Notes under the pieces: model-generated
Seen by the model: the letters and a program-made list of their open reading frames with translations, nothing else
What the model was told of the DNA's origin: nothing
Database searches by the model: none
Shown here: positions 51,101 to 61,006 of the stretch, piece by piece
Position numbering within the stretch: the stretch's first letter is position 1
Layout of the letters: each line of letters opens with the position of its first letter
Program-made: the position numbers and the translations under genes
Assembly (NCBI GenBank): GCA_964035545.1
Contig: OZ037768.1
Coordinates: 16,797,875 to 16,861,874 of the forward strand
Source of the DNA: Bugula neritina
Taxonomy: Eukaryota; Bryozoa; Gymnolaemata; Cheilostomatida; Bugulidae
DNA: 64,000 nucleotides
Direction: 5' to 3'

Positions 51101-54100
51101 AAACTGAAAACAACTTTCAGATAATCAGCTTAGTGGCACTAGTTTACAAAAGCAAAACTTTCTAATGACAAAATGTTGTGTGAAAGTTCTAAGCCAAGAA
51201 TAAAAATATCAACACAGGAAATCATACAGGTTTAGAAAATTAAAACTAAAACTAAACATAACTTACTGTATGGTGAAAAAACTTGTTAACAGTATATTGA
51301 AAGTTATTTATAATTTATACTGATGAAAATAGTGAAAAATCAATGATAAAATATTTGCTACAATAGAATTGCTGCTACACTAGAGCACTCTATAGCCTAT
51401 AGTATGGTCTACATTACACTAGAGCACTCTATAGCCTATAGTATGAGCTACACTACACTAGAGCACTCTATAGCATATAGTATAGCTACACTACACTAGA
51501 GCACTCTATAGCATATAGTATAGCTACACTACACTAGAGCACTCTATAGCCTATAGTATGAGCTACACTACACTAGAGCACTCTATAGCATATAGTATGG
51601 TCTACACTACACTAGAGCACTCTATAGCCTATAGTATGGGCTACACTACACTAGAGCACTCTATAGCCTATATTATGGGCTACACTACACTAGAGCACTC
51701 TATAGCCTATAGTATGGGCTACACTACACTAGAGCACTCTATAGCTTATAGTATGGTCTACACTACACTAGAGCACTCTATAGCCTATAGTATGGGCTAC
51801 ATTAGAGCACTCTATAGCCTATAGTATGGGCTACATTAGAGCACTCTATAGCCTATAGTATGGTCTTTACTTGATGCTCATCTCGTCAAAACTGGCCATC
51901 AGAATTTGTCCTTTGAAGGGAACAAATCCACTTAAAAATCTAGCCATTGCCATACCTGCAGCATTCGAAGAAATATTAAGAAGAGTCAAGGTCTATGAAT
52001 GCAATAAATAGAAACAGAAAAACAAGCCTGCCATTCAAATTTATATTATGATTAGCTTTATAACTTACTAGACCAATAATCAGCAAGTACACAATGAAAG
52101 GCTTATCTTAGACTTTCTTAGTCCTAATTGCAAACTTCATGCCTTAATGACAAATACTATTTCTGGTAAAAATACTATGACAAATTTAACAATAAGCAAT
52201 CTATATCGGTCATTTCCTGTTATTTAGTGTGCAACAATATTTTTCAAGAAGAATACAACGGCAGGCTTGACTTGTCAAAATAATTTATTTCTGATAAAAC
52301 ATGGTAAGATGCTGCCATGAGTTGAAGGGTGAAAAAATTACCAAAAATTATTTGTGTAGTGTATTTTAAACTAATACTATACCAACATTTTAAACTTTGT
52401 TATCGTTATCCCTTAAAAACATATATTATGCATATAATATATAATGTGCATATTGCACGTACAAATATTCAACTTACAGTTATCTGAACTTTCATAGAGA
52501 TCAAAGCTTCGCCTGTCTATAATAGTCTTGAATTTAGCTAGAATGAAAGAGGAACAAACAATTGTGAACTCTAAGTATAACGTATATGCTACATAATTTG
52601 TTATCTTAAAAGCCTCTCCAGTCATATTTCTATGGTTGGCTTGTACCAAAACTTCTTCAGCAACCTAAAAATCTGTTCACATTAGGGGGGGGGGGCTTCT
52701 AACAAGGATTCTGATTACAAGTGAGTTTTATATGATATATTGCTGATGCTGCCTTTGCTAGAACTGCAGCTATGGCTTGAGATCACAAATAAGTTGAATT
52801 ACTAATATACAGAGAATGTTCAGACTATGAAAGTAGTAAAAACTAGTGCTCAATACTTTGCTGCTTCCATTGATACTTTGTTAACAAACCCAAGACAAAT
52901 TTAATGACACTAGTATTTTTTAAAGCATGTGTAGTCATAGAGGTAAACATGTAGACTTAGCAATACATTTCTCTAAAATACACAACTTACAATATCACAT
53001 ACAGTTAGCATCGTAAGTTATTTTAGTCATTTACACTGGGTGACCTACAGGGATAGTGATCTTGAGTAAAACCATAGTTCAAGGCATCGTACTAGCCAAA
53101 CTAGCAAATGCTTCCTTATAGTTGATCATTATATCTGTAAGACTTATTTTCTAAACTTACGATGAATGACAACAATGTTAGCCCCGCGAGTATAGGTTTT
53201 ATCAGCAGTGCCTTTCCCCATCACCCTGCAAAAATATGAAGTAAAATGTTAGATTTCAGACGTTAAGATCTACAAGTGATGAGCATGCTGGTGCTGACTT
53301 CACAGATTACACCAGGCTGGTGTTTTTATGCTGGAAGCTGTTACTCTGTGGACATAGTATTACGTGACAAACACGCTGCTTTATGATCGCAAACCCAACA
53401 CATAGGATGTGACTCATTCACCTGTCCAATACTGCTACAATCTTGACTAATATGTCATCAGAATATATGAACAACATATTAGCAACGACATTATTGGCAG
53501 TGCAATTATAGTAGTGAAACTATTAATAGTGCAACTATTGGCAGTGTACGTTTCATCAGTGTGAAAAGCTGGACGGGTAATGTATGATCGGTAGTAACAA
53601 ATGGAGCCTCTTACTATGCAATTGGCCTTAGAATGGCTATGAATGTTAGGTATGAGCTCACCAACAAAGAGAAGCAAAAATAGGTCTGACTATAAAACTA
53701 TACGCAACCAATGCTGTTGCCAGCTCATGTATTGCATGCAATTTTACAATCACAGCACAATCGCATCATAAAACACATCTCTCACTCAGTGTTGTACATA
53801 TGCTCTCTTTTTATATGCATTCATGTTGAGATTAAAAAAATACTTTCGCACACCTTATAAAAATTTAGTATAAATTTAATACTTGGAATCTATTTCAGCT
53901 TCAAGAGGGTTAGAATGCTGCAAGGTATGACAAACTTTTAAACAAAGTCACTGGAAAGATTTCTAGGCTATGGAGCGCAATATTTCAAGCTACACTCTAA
54001 ACCAAAACTCACAATAACAATTAAACAACTTAGCAATTAAAATTTCTTCATTACTACACCTAGATACTTACAGAGCACTTCTATGAAAGCCTATACAATA

Positions 54101-56233
54101 TTTTGGTCAACTAAAAGTGACAAATATTTTGTAAAAGGATAAAACTTTCACTTGAATGAAGTTGACAAAGTACAGAGAAGGGCAACAACAGCTGAATTAT
54201 CCACCAAATAGGATGTTTAAACAGAGAATAGCTTACAGCTCATTGTTGTAGCATATAATGGGGGGTTCAGCAGTACCCTGCCCCGACTGAACATAGTAGC
54301 TGAACTGATTGGAAGCACAGTTCACAATCACTGGGCACGGTGTAAATGCACTGGGTTCTTTTTTTTCTTTCTTCTCATCTGCTGTCTTTTTTTCTTCCAC
54401 AGTTTTTGAGTTACTCTTTTGCTGCGCAGCAGCTGAAATTAGTTACATTAGTGTGAGAATCCATACTACGAGTTTATGAGTGTATGTACATGCATGGTAC
54501 ATATCTAGTGTATGTACATGCATGGTATACAAATTGTATGTACATGTATGGTATATATAAAGTGTATATACACATGGTATATATAGTATATGTACACATG
54601 CATAATTTAGCCAGTATGTCAGTAAATAGAAGACTCAGCCACCGGGGTTAGAAAGAAAGTTGGCAGAGAGCCAACAACTGCTGGAAGATCCAGGCAGAGT
54701 TAGGGAGAAGCAAGAAATCAAGATTATCTGGTGATTTAAAAACGTTTTTATGTGGAAAGGATTCCACAGACTACTTAGTTCAGTTGTAAAAGCTATCAAA
54801 CGATTCCTCATGCATGTATGAAGATTGGAATCAATTAGCAAGTGACAGAATATATGTCGTCTTCATCGGAGCTTGTTGTTTTGTGTAGCCAATAATTACA
54901 TTTTTACTATTTAAGCATTATCTATTGAACAATACATCATTCACTGCATAACCAATAATCAATGCACAACGCAAACAGCTGTACTCAGTAAATGCATGTG
55001 AAATGACCCTAAACAAGTATGTTAATTTTATCCATACATCAGTAGTGGCATTAGAATTAGAACGAACGAAACTTTTATCAAGTATAAATGTAAAGCATAA
55101 TTATGGTGAAATCTTTAAGTAGTTTACCAATCACTGAAATTTACTAAACTTTCAAAGAAATGTATAATGCAGACAACTGTCAATTGCAACACGCATTGAA
55201 AATTTAAATTTCAGCAAAAATATTCAAATTTACCAATGGGATTTGCAGGTTTTGCACCGTCATTATTTCCAACTGGCTTATTTTCTACAACGTTCTGGTC
55301 TTCTTTAGCATCAGCAGCGTCATTAGATATAGTAGGAGCTGAGCTCGATGGAGTTGCATGCGGAAGAACGCGCGGCAACAGCGACTGAGATCTATCAATG
55401 GTAACCTCTCTGGGTAACACAAGACCAGTTGGAGCGTGCTCCGTAGGTGAAATACCCGCCACTGTCAACAAGTTAGCCAAGAAAATAGCAAGAAGTGAAG
55501 TGAAACAAGCAGCAAACCGAACAGTAGAGAAACAATTCAGAAAGAGACGCACTATACCTAAACGTATGTCTATACCACCTACACCACCATGAATGTGCAC
55601 ACATGCGACGACATAGAAGTTATACAAAGCCATCATGCGATCATCTAAATTCTAGTATTTGACTAGAAGTGACTGAATGTATGCACAATAGTTGTCTTAA
55701 TTATTGCCTGAAAATTTCAGAAGTGAAGCCCTGCATAATTGATCAGATAAAAAATTAGTTTACTAGACCTCCTTTTTACCTTTTACATAATCCAAATGAT
55801 GTCAAAATAGTGACAAATGGCTGAACAAAAAAACTCTCTATTTTAGATTTAGGCAATTCATTGGTCAATAATGACATAAATTAAAACTAGTGACCAATAC
55901 ATTGTTAAAACTTAATATTACTTAATATGATTGTTATTTACCTTCTCTCTTATTGATGGCGACTTTTGATGCAACGAACACTGGTGTAGAGTCGCCACTT
56001 GTGTACGTCAGAGCTGAGAAATTCCACATGTACACACAAATCAGTACCAGCACGGTCACAATCAACATAAACCGAAGATCTAAATAAATTACAGCATATC
56101 ATGATTACTGAATAATTTAAAATTCATCCTAGACAAACTTTTCAAATAACACCGTGCTATATTTGTTCATGCATGAATTTCAGACACCACTGCAACTCTT
56201 ACCAAAACGTCGTAGGTACCTCACCAGCCCCAT
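42145..56233 (-). CDS. POMGNT1-like: POMGNT1-like type II membrane protein with two ILEI/FAM3 domains and a GT13 domain
   Basis: Twenty-one exons (5' to 3'): 56203-56233, 55942-56079, 55234-55461, 54237-54432, 53161-53225, 52478-52537, 51871-51955, 50896-51022, 48214-48286, 47883-48033, 47396-47502, 46855-46939, 46298-46488, 45980-46131, 45592-45796, 45259-45435, 44762-44894, 44106-44261, 43770-43943, 43498-43629, 42145-42244. All phases agree: 921 aa (human POMGNT1 660). Signal anchor at ~14-29 (MLIVTVLVLICVYMW), Ser/Lys/Glu-rich stem, ILEI/FAM3-like domain 1 at ~165-328 (VMGKGTADKTYTRGANIVVI, FRDNFVLVG) and domain 2 at ~340-511 (KGSRGFNLVEL, LYFVGRKGL). GT13 domain from ~564 (VPILVLGG, YKPFIELFGF, IIPEISRAGYFS, VYLVGTSSAYY). 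The family transfers GlcNAc to O-mannose (POMGNT1) or N-glycans (GnT-I) in the Golgi. Odd: the metal-site EED/EDD position reads DDE (655-657), and the WD-x-W segment before IIPEISR is replaced by QRSIQQWF, so activity is doubtful. Confidence 0.88.
44567..44716 (-). mobile_element. tRNA-derived SINE, minus-strand copy
   Basis: On the minus strand: an A-box-like GTGGTCTAGGGGTTGG near 44690-44706, a B-box GTCATGGGTTCGAGTCCC at about 44647-44664, then the family body (CATTGGTGATGTTAG, CCAGTCATAAT, AAGTCTTTAGCC). The 3' end is truncated relative to the 18.7-kb copy. It lies in an intron of the POMGNT1-like gene. It is the best-preserved tRNA head in the window, but it is followed by the SINE body and so is not a tRNA gene. 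Confidence 0.8.
47097..47260 (+). mobile_element. SINE fragment, plus strand
   Basis: Starts inside the tRNA head (CACGAAGTCATGGTTTCAAAACCC, a mutated B-box), followed by GCCATTGGTGATGTTAGG, GAATAAGTCCTTAGCTCGC and the 3' phrase GGACTATAAACTT...TTATAAATTG. 5'-truncated, in an intron of the POMGNT1-like gene. Confidence 0.75.
49637..49740 (+). mobile_element. Possible degraded SINE fragment
   Basis: GTTGGTGATGTTGGGAAGGTTAT and a following ...GAAGACCTCAGGCT resemble the body of the SINE family. Too diverged for certainty. Confidence 0.35.
50035..50115 (+). mobile_element. Possible SINE head fragment
   Basis: GCGGTGGGCTAGAAGGGGTTGG is A-box-like and GTCGTTTGAATCTACC is B-box-like, with the spacing seen in the other copies (TTTAGTAAACAC between them). 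The rest of the body is not clear. Confidence 0.35.
51379..51867. repeat. 39-bp minisatellite, ~13 copies, intronic
   Basis: Head-to-tail copies of CTACACTACACTAGAGCACTC plus TATAGCCTATAGTATGGG with 0-3 differences each; the last two copies lack about 5 bases. It runs up to 51867, two bases before the GT of the splice donor of the POMGNT1-like exon 51871-51955 (minus strand). The 39-bp period keeps a frame open on the plus strand, which I treat as incidental. Confidence 0.95.
52683..52695. repeat. Homopolymer G run
   Basis: About 12 consecutive G in the POMGNT1-like intron between exons 52478-52537 and 53161-53225; likely length-variable or error-prone. Confidence 0.8.
54478..54610. repeat. 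Degenerate tandem repeat with TGTATGTACATGCATGGTA units
   Basis: Four to five imperfect ~28-bp copies in the second-largest block of POMGNT1-like introns, just upstream (gene sense) of exon 54237-54432. Confidence 0.8.
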
Positions 56234-56880
56234 AATGCAGGCAGACGCCAAAGGCCAGAAAGCAGTAAATAAGCTTGCAGCTAAATAAATGAAAATGAAA
56301 GAAATTGTACAAGAAAATTATTGCAACATTTTATTTTGGCTTCACGAGGTAAATCATGAAGGCAAATTCAGTTGTTGTAGCTGTAAGCGATACAACATTG
56401 TAAAACTTCAACTCGCCCAACAGAAGTTGCAGACAAATTTAAGAAAAATAACTAGAATTATAGATATTATTCAGTTTACAAACACAGAAACTACATTATT
56501 AAAACAGCAAACACTAAAATTAGAACAGCCAATAATAGTATAACTCAACATCAAAAAGTATGTAACAAATAAAAACATGTAGTTAACTAATTTGCATTTA
56601 AAACTAAAATATATAATAAAAATACCTTTAATAACACAACCAGCTAAATTAGTATTTACTGCAATATGTAGCTAGAAAACATAAGCTCCAGGTGAAAACT
56701 ATAAAACATAACGTGAAAAGTGTGACTATTAAATCAATATAAACTATGGTAAAATCAAATTTAATAGCATTATAAATAATTAGTTATAAACAAAACAAAT
56801 AAATATAACGATTTAGATTATGATTATCATAAATGGACGAGTAACTGTAAGCACTAACTACTATGTCTAAGTGTAATTTA
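56234..56880. other. 5' flank of the POMGNT1-like gene
   Basis: AT-rich sequence upstream of the ATG at 56233 (minus strand). It should hold the 5'UTR and promoter. An 84-codon plus-strand open frame (56289-56543) is low-complexity and has no recognisable features. Nothing else is visible. Confidence 0.4.
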
Positions 56881-58090
56881 TTAATAATATAATTATACTA
56901 TTAGCATTAATACTATTACTTATATGACAACCATTATAATTATAATAATAATACTAATACTAAATCTAATACTGCAAGTTTAATAGTAATATACATTGTA
57001 TTTATAAACACGATATATGTCACATTTACTAATAGTGATACCATTAGTATTAATATTAGTATATTACTATAGTATTAGTAATTAGTCCTAGTGAATGAAA
57101 TCAATAGGTGTTGAGTATTCTGTAGAGCAATACTAATAATAAATCGAATAGTAACCGTAATACTAATTAACTTAGTAATAACGTATTCACAGTTTCTCAT
57201 TATCAGTATGAGTATTCATTCGGTTTCACTCATAACCCATGTTTGAATACTGAATAAAAAAGGCAATTACAAGATAAAGACAACCACCACAATGAGTATG
57301 ACATAAGCTGTTTAACTTTATAACCATTTTAATTTTGATAATCATAATCATAATGATAATCATTATAATAATAATGATTACAATATTTATAAAGATTCAT
57401 ACTCACATAGTCATAGTCATACTGGTGGTTAGACTTAGTATGATACTGAATCTGATGGTCTTCTGTTATTGTAATTGTGAATATCATTATTAGTATTAGT
57501 ATTACTAATACTACTAGTAATAGAGGAATATTAATAATAGTTATAGCAAATCACTAAAATTAAATGCCTATCAATATAATATTAAAAGTAATAGCATTAG
57601 TATTATTATTACTATTTGTATTAGCATCAGTATCACTAAAAATAGTACTATTTTTGTTTAGACTAAGACTTAGTATAATAGTATTGATAGTCTTCTGTCA
57701 TTGTGAGTATCTATTGATATTGCTATTAGTATCAATCTATTAGTATTAGTATTATTATAAGTATTACTATCACTATTAGTATTACTATTGGCATAAGTAT
57801 CACTAATACTAATAGTAATACACTAATACTACCAGTACTAGTACTAGAGTAATAATAATAGTGATTAATAATACCAATACAAATAATGATGGCACTAAGA
57901 GTTATAATTATACTTATAGTAAATCACTAAATCAAAATGAAATAGTAATAATAATAGATCATCACAATCGCAATGACTATTGCTATCAGTATCAATATCA
58001 CACTAATAGTAATAGTAACACGAACAGTAAATAAGTAATATTAATAGTATTACATTTAATATTACTTTTGAATACCTTTGAAGACATAGA
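56880..58090. repeat. ATTAGT/ATTACT low-complexity array (left of LINE)
   Basis: Mixed permutations of TAATAC, TAATAG, TTAGTA and TATTAC with interspersed non-repetitive bases. Resumes at 59.97 kb on the other side of the LINE remnant. Confidence 0.7.
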
Positions 58091-58149
58091 ACACTTGTAA
58101 ACACTCAAGGTCATAGAAGTGCAATTGTAACAATTGCAATTATTGTTTT

Positions 58150-59965
58150 ACAGTGTGGGCTAAAAGTTGGTGATTGCGTTAATTTCTTTTATGGACCCTC
58201 TGGTGCTTCTAATGGTTCTTGGTAAGAAGCTACCATGGTATACTTGCAAGTTTGCATAAATGGATGTTAGTTAACCGCGGACAGCAGACCTCGTGGTTAT
58301 TGCCATATTTTGGCGATCTTGTGTAATTTCATCTTATGCCATTGTTAATAATGAATGTTGTTCTTCCTGCAGTATTTTCATGAGGAGATTGAGTCAGTGA
58401 GTCCTGTGTCTCTGTTTGAGAGGCTGAAGGCCAAGCTGAGAGCATGCCTTGGTGACACTTTCTCGTCTTTTTAATCCAGCAATAAACCTCACTGCCTAGT
58501 GCTGTAATATTTCCAGAGTCTCAATGTTTTTAGCTAATGTTGGATCCCATACGGTATCTGCTTATTCGAGAATTGGATGGCACAGACTAGTGTAGGCCAG
58601 TAGCTTACCTTCTTTGGGGGCCTCATGTAGAGCATGTTTAATTGTTCCCAGAAGTTTTGAGGCCTTATCCTTTTCAAGTGTAACATGCTGATTAAATTTA
58701 AGGGTTGACTGCATTACAACCGCAAGTATGTTGTTGAGTCTACCCAATCCATCTTTACTTCACTTAGCTTGTACAGAGGTTAGTAACTTTGATTGCCAAA
58801 CGCTATGATTTTGCGTTTACCTTCATTGAAAGGCATTTTCCAATCAACCGACCATTTGTGTATGGCATTGATGTTGGCCTGGAATCGTAGAGCGTCTTCT
58901 TTTGTGTCAACAGCCTGATACAGTAGCATATCATCAGCATAAAGGCTTACAATACAGTTTAATTTTAGTAGGAGATCATTAATGTATATTAAAAATAGTG
59001 TTGAACCTAGGACTGAACCTTGTGGAATCCCTGAGGTCACTTCTAACTTTGAGGAAAATTTTCTTTCCAATAACTACTTTTTGTTTTCTATGCGTCAAAA
59101 ATCTTGAATCCAGTTTACCAGTTGTGGATTTATTTCTGGTATTAGTTCCAATTTTTGCATTAGTAAAGCATGAGGCACTTTGTCAAAAGCCTTCTTAAAA
59201 TCAAGTACCACAGCATGTGCTGTTTTCATTGTTTCCTTAGTTTTTGCTATTTTATGGTATGTGACACAGAGTTGTGTTTCACAAGACCTGCCTCTTCTGA
59301 ATCCGTGCTGTCTGTTGTGGAGAAAGTCATTCAGTGTTTGGTTCAAATAATGAAGTACAATGTGTTCCATCATTTTGCATGGGATACTAGTGAGTGATAT
59401 GGGGCGATAATTACTTGCTGCCAGCTTATCTCCGCCTTTGTGCACTGGGGTGACATACGCAAGCTTCCACTAGGCGGGTAACTGTCCTGAATCAATTGAG
59501 GCTTGGAATATCTGTTTTAGACACACAGCTGACATCATGACATCCACAAGTAAATCTGGCTTGCGGATTTCATCGAGATTTTCTATTTGATAAACTATTC
59601 ATCGGTTTAATGAGACCTTCAGTAGTTATCGGTATAGGTGCTGCGGCAGTTGTTTCTGGATATATTTGTTTAGGGACTTTTGCACACTCTGTCGCTTCTT
59701 TAGTAATTTTTCCTTGTGAACTATTCAACTTTATATTGAAATCGCTATTTGGCCTGATATTTTGAGGTGCTTGTAGAAGTTTTTTGCACAATTTTTCTAC
59801 TAGATGTTCTCTTTTTTTTCGTTGACATTCAGTTTTACCAGTTCTTCTTTCTGCATGGTATTTATGTAGAAAAAATGTGTCACCAGTCTCTTTATACTTT
59901 TTCCAGGTTCTTCTACGTTTTGTATTAGTTTGTACATTTTCCTATCCATCCATTCTGGCCAGCTG
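58150..59965 (-). mobile_element. Degenerate non-LTR retrotransposon (LINE) reverse-transcriptase remnant
   Basis: Minus-strand conceptual translation shows, in order, a divergent N-terminal segment (59570-59960), the start of the RT domain (PVHKGGDKLAASNYRPISL near 59440), HGFRRGRSCETQL, VLDFKKAFDKVPH (~59190), GIPQGSVLGS (~59020) and the catalytic YADD (58930-58941). It continues with the typical C-terminal tail (AVRFIAGLKRRESVT near 58450, TRSAVRG and YHGSFLPRTIR near 58230-58290). The frame changes between 59095 and 59070 and again near 58760, and in-frame stops occur near 59465, 58560 and 58490, so it is a pseudogene. No endonuclease domain is visible: 5'-truncated. It resembles jockey/CR1-like clades, which I cannot resolve. 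Both sides are ATTAGT-type array, so it seems to have inserted into the array. Confidence 0.88.
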
Positions 59966-60850
59966 TAGTTACTATTAGCATTAGTATTACTATTACTAAT
60001 AGTAATACTAATAGTTACAGTAATACTAATAGTAATAGTATTACTATTACTATTAGTATTAGGCCTATTAATATTTATAGTTATACTTATGCTAATACTA
60101 ATACTAATAATAATTCTAATTACTAATATTAATAGTAATAGTGATAGTAATACTTAGAGTTAGAAGTAGAACCTGACTTATCACTTACTCTTAGAGTTAG
60201 TAGTAATATTAATACTAATACTAATAGTCATAGTAATACTAATACTAATAGTCATAGTAATACTAATAGTAATCCTAATACTAATAGTTATACTTATACT
60301 TATAGTAACACTTTTAGTTATACTAACAAGTATTACTATTAGTATTACTAATATTCATTATGATTGTAGATTTAGTTTTACTTTTACTTTTAGTAATACT
60401 AGTAATAGTTATATTAATATTATCATTTATGATTATCAGAATAAATGAAAATGAACTAATACTAATACTAATAGTAATAGAATACTGAATAGTAATACTA
60501 TAAAACTATGAAAGTATAATCATTAGGCTTAGCATCAGACTTAGTGTTACTATTACTATTAGTATTACTATTACAGTATAATACTGTAATAGTAATACTT
60601 ATACTAATACTGAGTATTAGTATTACTATTAGTATTACTATTAGTATTACTATTAGTATTACTATTAGTATTACTATTCTATTAGTTAGTATTACTATTA
60701 CAGTATTAGTATTACTATTAGTATGTCAATGTCTATTAGTATTAGTATTACTAACTTTTGCTATAGTATTACTAATACTATAGCAAAAATTTAGTATTTG
60801 CTGTTAGTATTATTATTACTATTAGTATTTAGTTATAGAAACCGACTAAA
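59966..60850. repeat. ATTAGT/ATTACT array (right of LINE)
   Basis: Continuation of the 56.9-58.1-kb array. The cleanest stretch, 60610-60690, is a near-perfect 12-base TATTAGTATTAC period, so a run of alternating Ser-Ile-Thr-Ile codons stays open by composition only. Confidence 0.8.
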
Positions 60851-60877
60851 ATCCAGGAATAATTCTACAAGTATAAG

Positions 60878-61006
60878 TAGCTCCGAGTTGGTGGTAAAGG
60901 ACGACGTTGGTATGGGATATGGCGTTTGGAGTTATGTCCTCAACTCTAAACTCGAAACCCTAAACTACTGCACTTAGTCAACACCAGCTCGGAGCTGCTT
61001 ATAGAA
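60878..61006. mobile_element. Short foldback sharing termini with the 28-kb element
   Basis: TATAAGTAGCTCCGAGTTGGTG at about 60880 is inverted at about 60984-61004 (CACCAGCTCGGAGCTGCTTATA). The inner phrase ACCCTAAACTACTGCACTTAG at 60958 corresponds to the outer inverted repeat of the 28-kb element (right arm, 28885-28905). Confidence 0.6.

Noticed and set aside
51558-51824. Plus-strand 88-codon frame with a 13-residue period (TTLEHSIAYSMGY)
   Set aside because: Produced by the 39-bp minisatellite in an intron of the opposite-strand gene; no start context or splice partners.
51379-51867. CRISPR-like array
   Set aside because: Units are contiguous with no unique spacers, in a eukaryotic intron: a minisatellite.
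52538-52665. Longer version of the POMGNT1-like exon (VAEEVLVQANHR...)
   Set aside because: Its phase does not fit the preceding exon (1 base left over) and it would place non-ILEI sequence between conserved strands; the acceptor at 52538 gives a clean frame.
58154-58474. Exon-like plus-strand segments (58154-58221 and 58373-58474) with AG/GT signals and a terminal stop
   Set aside because: Their phases do not join, and the minus strand of the same interval is the C-terminal part of the LINE reverse transcriptase.
60544-60783. Plus-strand frame of repeated Ser-Ile-Thr-Ile
   Set aside because: Follows from the 12-base TATTAGTATTAC repeat.
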